From Rudanella lutea DSM 19387 (GTDB taxonomy: Bacteria; Bacteroidota; Bacteroidia; Cytophagales; Spirosomataceae), in the NCBI RefSeq assembly GCF_000383955.1, contig NZ_KB913013.1, positions 5,165,694-5,229,693 on the forward strand: a DNA stretch of 64,000 nucleotides, written 5' to 3'. Positions 1 through 8,706 of this stretch are shown in pieces; the stretch's first letter is position 1; the number at the start of each line of letters is the position of its first letter. Below the pieces are notes generated by a model that saw only the letters and a list, made by a program, of their open reading frames with translations, was not told where the DNA came from and made no database searches. The translations under genes were made by a program, and so were the position numbers.

Positions 1-575
1 GCGTTCGGAATGTAGCGACCGTTTTGGCTACCCGCCATGGCCACTACATCGCAGCTGAGCGTTTGGGGGATAATGCTTGTAAACGCCCGCCCGTTGGCCG
101 TGGCCACCTGATCCAGCACGGTCTGCACAAAGCCCATGCACCACAAAAACGGCGATCCGTCGTACCCGTCGCAGTAGGCCCGCACCCAGGGGCCAAGGTT
201 TTGACCCGCGCCAGTTTGTAGCTCCGAGGCCCGGTGTAGCAGGTGTTGTTTGGCAGTGGAGATGAGCTGATTCGGGAGTTTATTCCCCGTCGTAACCGGC
301 CCGAAAGCGGCCCGCATGGGGTGGGTGATCTGTTCAAAAAATGCAGGCGTTACCTCACCAGTGGGCGTGGTTTTCAAGGCACGTTGCAGATTCTTGACAG
401 CGCGCTCGGTGGCTGGCCCGAAATCTCCGTCGATCACCACCACGACCGATGCCGCCGGAAACCGTAAGGCGCTCAGGCAGAGCCATTCCTGCAGTCGTCG
501 GACGGCAGCCCCCTTGCTACCCCGGCCCAGGGCGTCGTCGAGGCTTATTTCGTTCTGAAAAGCGGTTTTAATCAT
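1..575 (-). CDS. Peptidoglycan-binding domain protein, partial (C-terminus beyond window)
   Basis: An open frame runs from an ATG at 575 to the window edge without a stop (191 codons visible). Residues about 15-85 read as a PG_binding_1 domain, with GRGSKGAAVRRLQ and DGDFGPATERAV as the two typical helices; this family binds peptidoglycan non-catalytically. Further on, SPFLWCMGFV (Cys146) resembles the Cys-bearing segment of CHAP or NlpC-like amidase domains, so a cell-wall hydrolase is plausible. That second assignment is inference because the catalytic His lies outside the window or is not recognised. No signal peptide is apparent at this start. A hairpin at 612-646 separates it from the upstream gene on the same strand. 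Confidence 0.72.
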   Translation of the reverse strand, partial: MIKTAFQNEISLDDALGRGSKGAAVRRLQEWLCLSALRFPAASVVVVIDGDFGPATERAVKNLQRALKTTPTGEVTPAFFEQITHPMRAAFGPVTTGNKLPNQLISTAKQHLLHRASELQTGAGQNLGPWVRAYCDGYDGSPFLWCMGFVQTVLDQVATANGRAFTSIIPQTLSCDVVAMAGSQNGRYIPN

Positions 576-611
576 GTGTAGCGTGCGATTTGGTCGTGAT
601 GGGAACAGAAA

Positions 612-646
612 AGCCTCAACCACTTTATAGCAAAGCGGTTGAGGCT
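612..646 (-). terminator. Terminator hairpin after the YncE/phosphoesterase gene
   Basis: A perfect 10-bp stem (AGCCTCAACC at 612-621, GGTTGAGGCT at 637-646) closes a 15-nt loop. On the minus strand it is followed by TTTTCTG, and on the plus strand a T-run follows at 651-655, so it may work in both directions. It lies downstream of the minus-strand gene ending at 708. Confidence 0.7.
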
Positions 647-707
647 GCAATTTTTCACGATAAACCGAAACTAAAAACGATAAAGCCAAAACCAGTAGTC
701 GGTTGGA

Positions 708-3122
708 TTAATCGCCGTCGCCATCGTCTTCTTTTTCGGCGATTCGGAGCCAGGCTCCACGCCGGGGGGCCGGTACCGGGCTGTTTTCGCCCCGTACAGC
801 CATCCAGATTACGGCATTGAACTCGTGGTCGTCTAAGGTGTCGGCATGGCGCAGATCAAACTTCTCCGACCGACGGGCGGGTTCGTTCATGGCCGTGTTT
901 TTGGCGCTCAAATCGACCTGAGCCGGTATGTGTTTGTAGGGCGTAAAGTCGGGCGTGTTGGTAAAGAGGGCAAACATGGGCCGGGCCGCTGCGTCGTACT
1001 GACTCATGGGCGGCATACCCAGAATCAGCTCCATGGTGCGGAGCATCGCCGAGGTCGAATACATGGTGTGTTCAATGTGCCGCCGTTTGGCGTACGGGCT
1101 AATCACCAGCGCCGGTGAGCGGTGAGCGTCAACGTGGTCGGCCCCGTTTTGAGCGTCATCTTCCAGAATAAACACAGCCGATTCTTTCCAGATCGGGCTG
1201 TTCGAGAGATGTTCGATAAACCGCCCCACGGCCAGATCGTTGTCGGCCACCATGGCGGTAGGCGTCAGTTGACCAATGCGGGCCCCGGCGGTGTGATTGT
1301 TGCCGAGCCGTAGTGAGTTGAAGCGCGGTACAGCCGGTCCGCCGTTGCGGTTGGCCGTTAGGAGCGAGTCAAAGTCACGTTTCCAGATTTCGACCCGGTC
1401 GATGTCTTTGATTTTGAGGTCGTAGTCGGGGTATTGGTGGCAAAACCGGCCATCGAGTGCTGAGCCCCGCCGTTTGGCATAGGCGGCAAATTCGCCGTAG
1501 CCCCGGTAGCTGATACCTGCCTGCTTGCAGTGATCCCAGATAAACCCTTTTTTCGGAAACGCCACCGGTCGGCTGCCTTCGTAGTCGTAGGTGCCGCCAC
1601 GTCCGCCGTAGCTGGTAGGCCAGGTTTTCTCGACGTAATCGGGCGCATAAGCCGCCGTCGACCAGTTATGCCCGTCGGCACTGACTTCTGCATCTACATA
1701 GAAATTGTCGAGCAAGCCAAATTCGCGGGCCAGTGCGTGCTGATTGGGCGTCACTTTTTCGGGAAACAAACAGAGCGACGAGTCGCCGTTGCCACCGGGC
1801 ATGTCGCCGAAAACCTGATCGTAGGTACGGTTTTCCTTGATGATGTAAAAGACGTATTTGATCGGCGAGGGGTCGCCCACCCGGCGCGGAATCGGGTTGT
1901 TGGGTTCGCCAGCGGCCAGTTTTTCTTTCTCTTTGCTGTACGGGGTATTGGCGTACACCTGCCGCGTGAGGCCCGTCAGTTGCGCGGCCGAGGGCATCGT
2001 AAACGTCGAGAGGGTGCCTTTGAACAGGGCGCCGATGTACTGGGTGTCTTCTTCCCGGCGCTTAAACGGGTCGGGGCCTTTGGGGTTGGCCAGCGAGGTC
2101 ATGCCCTTGCCGTTCGACACCAGAATTTTCTTGCCAATCACTTTTACGGCGGTCGGGTACCAGCCTGTCGGGATGAAGCCCAGCGACCGGCTCTTGCCCG
2201 GTTTCGAAACGTCGAAAACAGCAAGGCAGTTGTTGTCGGCATTGGCTACGAGCAGCGTTTTACCATCGGGGGTGAGGGCCAGCCCGTTGGGCGTGCTACC
2301 GGCCGGCGCGTCGGGGTAGAGGGCCGTGTTGAGGGCTTCCACCACCCGGCGGGTGCCCAGGTCAATAATCGAAACGGAGTTATCGTTGGCGTTGGCCGTA
2401 AACAGGTACTTGCCCGACTTGGTCAGTACCATGTCGTTGGGGTGGTCGCCGGTGGCGATACGGGCGCTGATTTGCCCTGTTTTAGTGTCGTACACCTGTA
2501 CCCCGGCTCCGCCCCAAAGCGTAATGTATAGCTCATGGCCCGATGGCGACAGCAGACAAGTGTATGCTTCGTGGGGTAGCTGAATCCGCTTTTCGATTTG
2601 CTTGCTGGCTACGTTGCACACGTACAGGGCGCTATCGTCTTTGGTAACGGTGTAGAGCGTTTTGCCGTCGCGGCTGAGGTCGAGGCCCGCCACCGAGATT
2701 CGGTTGGGCCACGCTTTGCCGAGCGTAATGGAGTCGGCCTTTACCAGCTGATTGTCCGCTATGTCGTACACCATCACGCGGTTGTCGTTGCCGCCCGATG
2801 CATACAGTCGCTTGCCGTCGGGGCTAAACCGGATGCCCACCCACGCTTTCGGAATCTCAATCGAGGCCAGTTGCCGGGTGCTGCTCCCGCTCACATCGAA
2901 AAGCTGAATGGTGTGTTTGCTCTGCCCGTTGTTCGTAACGGCCAGGCGTTTCTGGTCGGGCGAAACAACCATATTGAGGGGTAAATCGCCGAGCGGAACC
3001 GAGCTGCCGGTCGGAGTTAGGCTCCAGCCATTAGGCAGCTGAACCCGTTGGGTAGGGGCGGGTTGGGCCCATACCGCGCCAATAGTCAGGGCGCAGAGCA
3101 GGGAAGTGTACAAACGGACCAT
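708..3122 (-). CDS. Bifunctional YncE-type beta-propeller / phosphoesterase family protein
   Basis: This secreted protein of 804 aa has a signal peptide (MVRLYTSLLCALTIGAVWAQ). Residues about 45-360 are YncE/NHL-like propeller blades with repeated SPDGKRLY and TPDGKTLLVAN type motifs. From about residue 415 a phosphoesterase domain of the alkaline-phosphatase superfamily begins (YVFYIIKENRTYDQVFGD), and a late motif ILEDDAQNGADHVDAHRS carries conserved Asp and His of the metal site. The arrangement matches proteins annotated as bifunctional YncE family/alkaline phosphatase family; the substrate is unknown. It is monocistronic, with a likely -7 element TACCTTTG at 3150-3157 on the minus strand and a hairpin terminator at 612-646. 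Confidence 0.9.
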   Translation of the reverse strand: MVRLYTSLLCALTIGAVWAQPAPTQRVQLPNGWSLTPTGSSVPLGDLPLNMVVSPDQKRLAVTNNGQSKHTIQLFDVSGSSTRQLASIEIPKAWVGIRFSPDGKRLYASGGNDNRVMVYDIADNQLVKADSITLGKAWPNRISVAGLDLSRDGKTLYTVTKDDSALYVCNVASKQIEKRIQLPHEAYTCLLSPSGHELYITLWGGAGVQVYDTKTGQISARIATGDHPNDMVLTKSGKYLFTANANDNSVSIIDLGTRRVVEALNTALYPDAPAGSTPNGLALTPDGKTLLVANADNNCLAVFDVSKPGKSRSLGFIPTGWYPTAVKVIGKKILVSNGKGMTSLANPKGPDPFKRREEDTQYIGALFKGTLSTFTMPSAAQLTGLTRQVYANTPYSKEKEKLAAGEPNNPIPRRVGDPSPIKYVFYIIKENRTYDQVFGDMPGGNGDSSLCLFPEKVTPNQHALAREFGLLDNFYVDAEVSADGHNWSTAAYAPDYVEKTWPTSYGGRGGTYDYEGSRPVAFPKKGFIWDHCKQAGISYRGYGEFAAYAKRRGSALDGRFCHQYPDYDLKIKDIDRVEIWKRDFDSLLTANRNGGPAVPRFNSLRLGNNHTAGARIGQLTPTAMVADNDLAVGRFIEHLSNSPIWKESAVFILEDDAQNGADHVDAHRSPALVISPYAKRRHIEHTMYSTSAMLRTMELILGMPPMSQYDAAARPMFALFTNTPDFTPYKHIPAQVDLSAKNTAMNEPARRSEKFDLRHADTLDDHEFNAVIWMAVRGENSPVPAPRRGAWLRIAEKEDDGDGD

Positions 3123-3149
3123 CAGGAAGTGAGGGGTTTAGGAACGGAC

Positions 3150-3180
3150 CAAAGGTACGAAACCCGCAGGCCCAACTCAA
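3150..3180 (-). promoter_or_regulatory. Bacteroidota-type promoter of the YncE/phosphoesterase gene
   Basis: On the minus strand TACCTTTG (3157-3150) matches the Bacteroidota -7 consensus TAnnTTTG. A TTG lies 20 nt further upstream (3180-3178), the expected place for the -33 element. It sits about 28 bp before the start codon at 3122. Confidence 0.5.
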
Positions 3181-3225
3181 CGATTTACTGTTATGCTTCT
3201 TTTAACGATTGTAGACCCCCCCCAA

Positions 3226-3250
3226 CCCCCTCCTGAAAAACAGGAGGGGG
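3226..3250. repeat. G/C-run hairpin in a divergent promoter region
   Basis: CCCCCTCCTG (3226-3235), AAAAA, then CAGGAGGGGG (3241-3250) form a perfect 10-bp stem with a 5-nt loop, preceded by further C runs. It looks like an intrinsic terminator but lies between two divergent genes, so that role does not fit. It resembles C-rich hairpins often seen dispersed in Bacteroidota genomes; that comparison is from memory. Confidence 0.6.
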
Positions 3251-3328
3251 GCTTTCAGACTTCTGCCGTTTGCTCTGCTTTTCAAACGGATGCTTTCTGA
3301 ATGAGTTGAGGGGATAAACCTAAACAGA

Positions 3329-3586
3329 ATGGCCATGAACCTGACCGAGAAAACCCCCAACGCTGGCGACACAGAGTTAATAGGCTCGCGCATTGGTCGC
3401 ATCAGTCCCGATATTGTGAATCAGAGCGGAGCCGCTGTGGATGACGGCGACGACGATGAAGAGTTTGACGACGAACGCCTGCTTGATGATGACGACGAGC
3501 CCGTTGATGAAGATGGCGACCCCACGGGTGAGCACGATCAGCACCGCGACGATAACTACGCCCTCGGTGGTAAAGTGGCCCGCTGA
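3329..3586 (+). CDS. Small highly acidic hypothetical protein
   Basis: This 85-aa protein has no family I recognise. Residues about 37-75 are almost entirely Asp and Glu (for example DDGDDDEEFDDERLLDDDDE), giving a strongly negative, probably disordered tail after a short ordinary N-terminus. It has no signal peptide, Cys or membrane segment. The opposite strand holds only a weaker overlapping frame, and the gene lies alone between the divergent phosphoesterase and the convergent SDR gene (15-bp gap). The acidic run and the ATG context make it a plausible gene, but there is no homology support. Confidence 0.55.
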   Translation: MAMNLTEKTPNAGDTELIGSRIGRISPDIVNQSGAAVDDGDDDEEFDDERLLDDDDEPVDEDGDPTGEHDQHRDDNYALGGKVAR

Positions 3587-3601
3587 AGTCGCCTGTCGTA
3601 T

Positions 3602-4375
3602 TTAGTTGTTGAGCCGCAAAAAGCCCCCGTCGATTGGGTAGTCGGTGCCGGTGATAAACGAGGCCTCATCGGAGCACAGGTACAGGGCCAATGCACCAAT
3701 TTCGGCTGGTTTGGCCATCCGCCCAATGGGCTGGGTAGCTGCCAGTTTAGCAAACATTTCGGCTTCCTGACCGGGGTAATTCTTGGCCAGAAACCCGTCG
3801 ACAAATGGCGTGTGTACCCGCGCTGGCGAGATACAGTTGCACCGAATGTTGTGTTTGAGGTAATCTTTGGCCACCGACAGGGTCATGGTCAGTACGGCTC
3901 CTTTGGTCATGGAGTACGCAAACCGGTCGGGAATACCGACGGTGGCTGCTACCGATGCCATATTCAGGATAACCCCTCCGCCATTGGCTTTCAGATGGGG
4001 AATAGTCACATGCAGGCAGTTGTACACGCCCTTTACATTGACGTTGTACAGCCGGTCGAGGTCGGCCTCGGTGGTGGTTTCGGCATTGCCAACGTGCGCG
4101 ATGCCCGCGTTGTTGACCAGAATATGAATCGGTCCTTCGGCCGCAATTCGGTCGATTACCGCCCGAACATCGGCTTGTTTCGATACATCAACGGCATGAG
4201 CCTGCACCCGGCCTCCGGTGGCATTCAGCTCGTCGGCCACTTTCTGGGCCTGATCGGTATTCAGTTCGAGAATATGCACTGAGGCCCCGGCCTGGGCAAA
4301 CGCCGTCGAAATAGCTAGCCCAATACCACTGGCCCCCCCCGTGACGAGGGCAGTCTTGTTTTGTAGAGAAAACAT
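3602..4375 (-). CDS. SDR family oxidoreductase
   Basis: This 257-aa classical short-chain dehydrogenase has the Rossmann motif TGGASGIG (residues 12-19), the NNAG motif (88-91), and the catalytic Asn113, Ser141, Tyr154 and Lys158 (YSMTK). The C-terminal TGTDYPIDGGF is typical of the family. It lies downstream of the UxaA-type dehydratase on the same strand with a 118-bp gap, so a sugar-acid pathway role (oxidising a hydroxy-acid or reducing a keto-acid) is inferred. The exact substrate cannot be read from sequence; the SDRs for 2-keto-3-deoxy-L-fuconate and for KduD chemistry are close relatives in fold. Confidence 0.88.
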   Translation of the reverse strand: MFSLQNKTALVTGGASGIGLAISTAFAQAGASVHILELNTDQAQKVADELNATGGRVQAHAVDVSKQADVRAVIDRIAAEGPIHILVNNAGIAHVGNAETTTEADLDRLYNVNVKGVYNCLHVTIPHLKANGGGVILNMASVAATVGIPDRFAYSMTKGAVLTMTLSVAKDYLKHNIRCNCISPARVHTPFVDGFLAKNYPGQEAEMFAKLAATQPIGRMAKPAEIGALALYLCSDEASFITGTDYPIDGGFLRLNN

Positions 4376-4382
4376 AGAAACT

Positions 4383-4495
4383 AAGGAGTGAAAGTGAGGA
4401 GCGAGGAGATAGGAGTGAGGAGACAGGAGTACTAATGCATACGGTATTCAGCGTCAGCACTCCTCACTTCTCACTCCTATCTACTCACTCCTTTT
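4383..4495. repeat. Word-type inverted repeat, GAGTGAGGAG family
   Basis: The left arm (4383-4430) is a degenerate run of AGGAGTGA-like words, and the right arm (4457-4495) is the complementary run of CACTCCTCACTTCTCACTCC-like words. The right arm overlaps the stop codon of the UxaA gene, and the left arm ends 8 bp before the SDR start. It could form a long imperfect hairpin in the mRNA between two co-directional genes. It belongs to the set of eight such elements in this window. Confidence 0.75.
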
Positions 4496-6152
4496 AAAGT
4501 GATACCCCTCGTTTCCAGGGGATAAAATCGTCCTGACCCAATTGCTCGGCTTTGGTAGTTACCTCGCCCGATGCCAGCTGAATGAGCCACTCGAGCAGGA
4601 GGTCGCCGTTTTCGGGAATGGTTTGCTCGCCGTCGATAATAGGGCCGCTATCAAAATCAATGACATCGGGCATCCGGTTTTTCAGCGCGGTATTGGTCGA
4701 GATTTTCACGACCGGGCAAATAGGGTTGCCCGTTGGCGTACCCAGGCCCGTTGTAAACAGAATCAGGTTGGTGCCGGAGCCTGCCATACCCGTAGTGGCT
4801 TCTACATCGTTGCCGGGCGTGCAGAGCAAACTCAGGCCGGGTGCTACGGCTGGCTCAGCATAGTCGAGTACATCGGCTACGGGCGCGTTGCCCCCTTTTT
4901 TGGCTGCCCCTGCCGACTTGATGGCGTCGGTGATGAGTCCATCCTTAATATTACCGGGTGAGGGGTTCATATCGAAACCCGACCCGGCGGCTTCGGCCTG
5001 TGCCGAATACGTTTGCATCAAACGGATAAACTTGCCCGCTTTGGCATCGTCGGCCGTGCGGTCGATCAGGTCCTGCTCGGCACCGCAGAGTTCCGGGAAC
5101 TCCGCCAGTACAGTTTTGCCCCCCAGCGCGCCAAGCACGTCGGATAGGTGGCCAATGGCCGGGTTGGCCGATAGCCCCGAAAATCCGTCGGAGCCTCCGC
5201 ATTTCAGGCCCACACACAACTGACTCAGCGGGGCCGGTTTCCGCTCAATTTTATTGATTTGGGTCAGGCCTAGAAACGTTTCCTTGACGGCCTGCGCCAT
5301 CAGGGCAAACTCGGTGCCTTCCTGCTGTTCGAACAGGAGCAGAGGTTTATCGAAGGCGGGATTCTGTCGGCGCACCTCTTCTTCGAGCATACCGGTTTGC
5401 AGGTGTTGGCAACCTAAGCTCAGCACCGTGGCCCCCGCTACGTTGGGGTTGTTGATCATCCCGGCCAGCAACGAACAGAGGTAGGCGGAGTCCTGACGGG
5501 TGCCTCCGCAACCCATTTCGTGGGTCAAGAACTTTATGCCATCGACATTTTTGAACGGACGATTGGCCTGGTGCTGTGTAGCGTGGCCGTTCGGCAGGCT
5601 TGATTGCAGGCTATTGATGGCCTCCAGATCGCCGTGTTGGTACAGGCTCAGGAGTTCGCGCACCTGATCGCGGTACGTGTCGGGTTGCGCATAACCGAGT
5701 TCCCGTTCAAAAGCGTCTTTCAGAATGAGTATATTCCGGTTCTCGCAGAACACCAACGGAACCACCAGCCAGTAGTTGCGGGTGCCCACCCGGCCGTCGG
5801 CCCGGTGATACCCCATAAACGTACGGTTTTGCCACTTCGTTACGTCGGGGGCCGCGTAGGTGTAGGGTCGTCGTTTGTCGAGACCATACTGATCCGATTC
5901 GTGCTTGAGGTTAAACGTAGTGATGGGTTCGCCCCGCCGAATGGGTTGGGTCGCTTTGCCAACCGTTACGCCGTACATCCGCACCACACCGCCCGTTGGG
6001 AGGTCTTCGGTCACAAATTTATGTTTGGCATCCACGCCGATGGGCAATGTGTACGACTGGCCTTCAAACGCAATGGTCGATTGGGCGGGTAGGTTCCGAA
6101 GGGCTACAATTACGTTGTCGTCGGGATGAACTTTAAGTACCTGGGCAGGCAT
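4494..6152 (-). CDS. UxaA family hydrolyase (altronate dehydratase type)
   Basis: This 552-aa protein has the full two-part arrangement of altronate/galactarate dehydratases: an N-terminal SAF domain (about residues 1-95) and the large GD_AH domain starting near GYHRADGRVGTRNYW. Conserved Cys-containing segments such as HEMGCGGTRQD, SLGCQ and GLKCGGSDG are visible; the family uses iron or another metal to dehydrate sugar acids to 2-keto-3-deoxy acids. It is expected in the cytoplasm. Pairing with the downstream SDR suggests hexuronate or related sugar-acid catabolism, but no UxaB or KDG kinase lies nearby. Altronate itself is therefore only the family default. Confidence 0.88.
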   Translation of the reverse strand: MPAQVLKVHPDDNVIVALRNLPAQSTIAFEGQSYTLPIGVDAKHKFVTEDLPTGGVVRMYGVTVGKATQPIRRGEPITTFNLKHESDQYGLDKRRPYTYAAPDVTKWQNRTFMGYHRADGRVGTRNYWLVVPLVFCENRNILILKDAFERELGYAQPDTYRDQVRELLSLYQHGDLEAINSLQSSLPNGHATQHQANRPFKNVDGIKFLTHEMGCGGTRQDSAYLCSLLAGMINNPNVAGATVLSLGCQHLQTGMLEEEVRRQNPAFDKPLLLFEQQEGTEFALMAQAVKETFLGLTQINKIERKPAPLSQLCVGLKCGGSDGFSGLSANPAIGHLSDVLGALGGKTVLAEFPELCGAEQDLIDRTADDAKAGKFIRLMQTYSAQAEAAGSGFDMNPSPGNIKDGLITDAIKSAGAAKKGGNAPVADVLDYAEPAVAPGLSLLCTPGNDVEATTGMAGSGTNLILFTTGLGTPTGNPICPVVKISTNTALKNRMPDVIDFDSGPIIDGEQTIPENGDLLLEWLIQLASGEVTTKAEQLGQDDFIPWKRGVSL

Positions 6153-6323
6153 ATTTATAAAACAGATTGATCCGAGAATTTAAAATAGAAGGCGAAGATA
6201 AGGGGCTTATACCCCTGCCAGTCCGACAAAACTTGCGGAAGATTCTTGCTTTCTCTCTAACCAATGCCCATTTTGCTTTAGTTCTCGTGCGTATTCCCCC
6301 CGTTTACCTTTTTCTATTCGTTC

Positions 6324-7955
6324 ATGACACTGACCGCCAACATTCTTGATCTTTTCGACCAACGTATTTATTACGGTTCCATCCATATTGAGAATGGCCG
6401 GATTTCGCAGATAGAGCGCGTAGGCAACGAGCGGCCCGGTGTGCCGTATGTGCTGCCGGGGTTTGTGGATGCGCACGTTCATGTGGAAAGTTCGTTGCTT
6501 ACCCCCGCCCAGTTTGCCCGGTTGGCCGTTGTGCACGGGACCGTGGCTACGGTGTCGGACCCGCACGAGATTGGCAACGTGCTCGGGGTGCCGGGGGTCG
6601 AATACATGATTACCGACGGCAACCGGGTGCCGTTTAAGTTCTGCTTCGGAGCGCCTTCATGCGTTCCCGCTACCCCGTTCGAAACAGCGGGCGCCACCAT
6701 CAGCGTGAGTGATGTTCGGAAACTGCTGGGTCGGCGCGAAATCGGGTACCTGGCCGAGATGATGAATTTTCCGGGGGTGCTCAACGAAGACCCTGATGTG
6801 ATGGCGAAGATTGCCCTCGCCCGGGCGTTCAACAAGCCGGTAGACGGGCACGCGCCGGGCCTTCGGGGCGACGATGCCCAACGCTACATCGACGCTGGCA
6901 TTGAAACCGATCACGAATGCTTTACGTATGAGGAAGCGCTCGATAAGGTGCAGCGGGGCATGAATATTCTGATTCGGGAGGGAAGCGCGGCCCGCAACTT
7001 CGAGGCCCTGCACCCGCTGCTGACGTATTATTCGGACCGGGTGATGTTTTGTTCGGACGATAAACACCCCGACACGCTGGCCGAAGGGCATATTGACCAA
7101 TTGGTGGTGCGGGCGTTGCTCAAGGGGCATAACGTCTGGAATGTGTTGCGGGCTGCTTGCCTGAATCCGGTGATGCACTACCGGCTGCCGGTGGGGCTAC
7201 TCCGGGAGGGTGACCCGGCCGACTTTATTGTGATCAACGATATGGAGCGGTTTCGGGTGATGCACACCGTGATCAACGGGCAGGTAGTTGCCGAAAACGG
7301 TAAAACGCTTATTCCTGACCTCCGCAGCGATCATCCGAATCATTTTAACTGTAGTCCTATACAACCCGATAGTCTGGCGGTATTGCACGAAGGCGGTTCT
7401 ATCCGGGTCATCGAAGCGTTGGATGGACAGCTCATCACGAATGAGCTACATGTAGTGCCCACCGTTCAGAATGGGCACATCGTGGCCGATCTGGCGCGGG
7501 ATCTGCTCAAGCTGGTGGTTGTCAACCGCTACGCCGATGCTCCACCGGCGGTGGCGTTTATCAAGAATTTTGGTCTCAAACAGGGTGCTATTGCTTCATC
7601 CGTTGGGCACGATTCGCATAATATCACGGCGGTGGGTTGCGACGATGCGAGTATCTGCCGGGCCATTAACCTGATTGTGGCCGAGAAAGGGGGGCTTTCG
7701 GCTGTGGATGGGGGCGAAGAATATATTTTGCCTCTGCCGGTAGCGGGTCTGATGACCGATGTTGACGGCTACGAAGTCGCAACAAAATATTCCCAACTTG
7801 ATACGTTTGCCAAACAAGATTTGGGGAGTTCGCTGGCGGCTCCGTTCATGACACTTTCGTTCATGGCGTTGCTCGTAATTCCGGCTTTGAAACTGAGTGA
7901 CAAAGGGTTATTTGATGGGAGTAACTTCAGATTTACCAAAATATCAATGGCATAA
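6324..7955 (+). CDS. ade: Adenine deaminase
   Basis: This 543-aa amidohydrolase converts adenine to hypoxanthine and ammonia in purine salvage. The metal motif DAHVHVESS (His51, His53) has the extended VESS tail typical of adenine deaminases, followed by SDPHEIGNV. GHAPGL near residue 175 and CSDDKHPD near 247 supply further metal ligands. The C-terminal half has GHDSHN and VAEKGG, as in the Ade family. It is transcribed divergently from the UxaA gene across a 171-bp gap with no clear promoter match, and it appears monocistronic. Confidence 0.95.
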   Translation: MTLTANILDLFDQRIYYGSIHIENGRISQIERVGNERPGVPYVLPGFVDAHVHVESSLLTPAQFARLAVVHGTVATVSDPHEIGNVLGVPGVEYMITDGNRVPFKFCFGAPSCVPATPFETAGATISVSDVRKLLGRREIGYLAEMMNFPGVLNEDPDVMAKIALARAFNKPVDGHAPGLRGDDAQRYIDAGIETDHECFTYEEALDKVQRGMNILIREGSAARNFEALHPLLTYYSDRVMFCSDDKHPDTLAEGHIDQLVVRALLKGHNVWNVLRAACLNPVMHYRLPVGLLREGDPADFIVINDMERFRVMHTVINGQVVAENGKTLIPDLRSDHPNHFNCSPIQPDSLAVLHEGGSIRVIEALDGQLITNELHVVPTVQNGHIVADLARDLLKLVVVNRYADAPPAVAFIKNFGLKQGAIASSVGHDSHNITAVGCDDASICRAINLIVAEKGGLSAVDGGEEYILPLPVAGLMTDVDGYEVATKYSQLDTFAKQDLGSSLAAPFMTLSFMALLVIPALKLSDKGLFDGSNFRFTKISMA

Positions 7956-8058
7956 CTGGATATTTTGCTAATTTTTAAGGGGTTTCCTTGTATTCTTCAA
8001 AACATTATCGTTATTTTTACACGATTGCCTGAACGCTCCAACCCCCTATCATCTCTGT

Positions 8059-8643
8059 ATGCCTCGCCATCGCACCCCATCCGGCCAAGACGAAGAGCAG
8101 TTGTGGAACCAGTTTCGTAGCGGTAACGAAACAGCCTTTGCCCAGTTGTACAAAGACTACGCGCAAGTACTCTACCACTACTGCACACACTTTGCGCAGG
8201 ATAGACCGCTAATTAAGGACTGCATTCACGATTTGTTCGTGGAGTTATGGAAACATCGGGCCAACATCGGACCTACCACTTCGGTTCGGTACTACCTGAT
8301 GGCCTCGATCAAACGTAAGTTGGTTCGGCACTTGACGGCTGAGCAGAAAATCAGCAGCCAGGATGATGTTCAAACCGATCTGTTGCCCGGTTGCGACCCC
8401 TCGTATGAGTCTACAATCATCGCTTTTGAAGAGGATAGCTTTGTGAATGAGTGCCTGCATAAAGCTATCGAGCGTTTGCCCCGCCGTCAGCGCGAAGCCG
8501 TTTATCTTCGTTTCTATCAGAACATGAGTAATGAAGAGATTTCGTCGCTGATGCAGATCAACATTCAGTCGGTATACAATTTAATTTTTGGTGCTTTAAG
8601 TAATTTGAAGAAACACGTTACCCTTGATCGCATTCGTCTTTAA
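8059..8643 (+). CDS. RNA polymerase ECF sigma factor (FecI-like), stand-alone
   Basis: This 194-aa sigma-70 family protein has region 2 at about residues 25-95 (FAQLYKDYAQVLYHYC, then IKDCIHDLFVELWKH) and region 4 at about 130-190, including LPRRQREAVYLRFYQ and the HTH segment EEISSLMQINIQSVYN. These are features of the Bacteroidota FecI-like ECF group. Such genes usually precede a FecR-type anti-sigma factor and a SusC/TonB receptor, but here a terminator follows at once and the next gene is a convergent esterase. Its regulator and targets are therefore not evident. Confidence 0.9.
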   Translation: MPRHRTPSGQDEEQLWNQFRSGNETAFAQLYKDYAQVLYHYCTHFAQDRPLIKDCIHDLFVELWKHRANIGPTTSVRYYLMASIKRKLVRHLTAEQKISSQDDVQTDLLPGCDPSYESTIIAFEEDSFVNECLHKAIERLPRRQREAVYLRFYQNMSNEEISSLMQINIQSVYNLIFGALSNLKKHVTLDRIRL

Positions 8644-8669
8644 TTGATTATTCCTGAACCCTTGAAACA

Positions 8670-8699
8670 AAAAGAGCGGCTGTTAAGGCCGCTCTTTTT
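8670..8699 (+). terminator. Intrinsic terminator of the ECF sigma gene
   Basis: AAAGAGCGGC and GCCGCTCTTT form a GC-rich stem around a 7-nt TGTTAAG loop, followed by TTA. It lies 27 bp after the sigma-factor stop and may serve both strands. Confidence 0.85.
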
Positions 8700-8706
8700 A
8701 ATTAGT

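Noticed and set aside
1530-2531. 333-aa open frame on the plus strand
   Set aside because: It is the antisense shadow of the YncE/phosphoesterase gene, with His/Arg/Val-rich composition and no domain.
3602-4375. Calling the SDR KduD, to complete the GH88-KduI pathway
   Set aside because: It lies about 47 kb from kduI beside a different dehydratase and has no operator palindrome upstream. The SDR fold alone does not identify the substrate.
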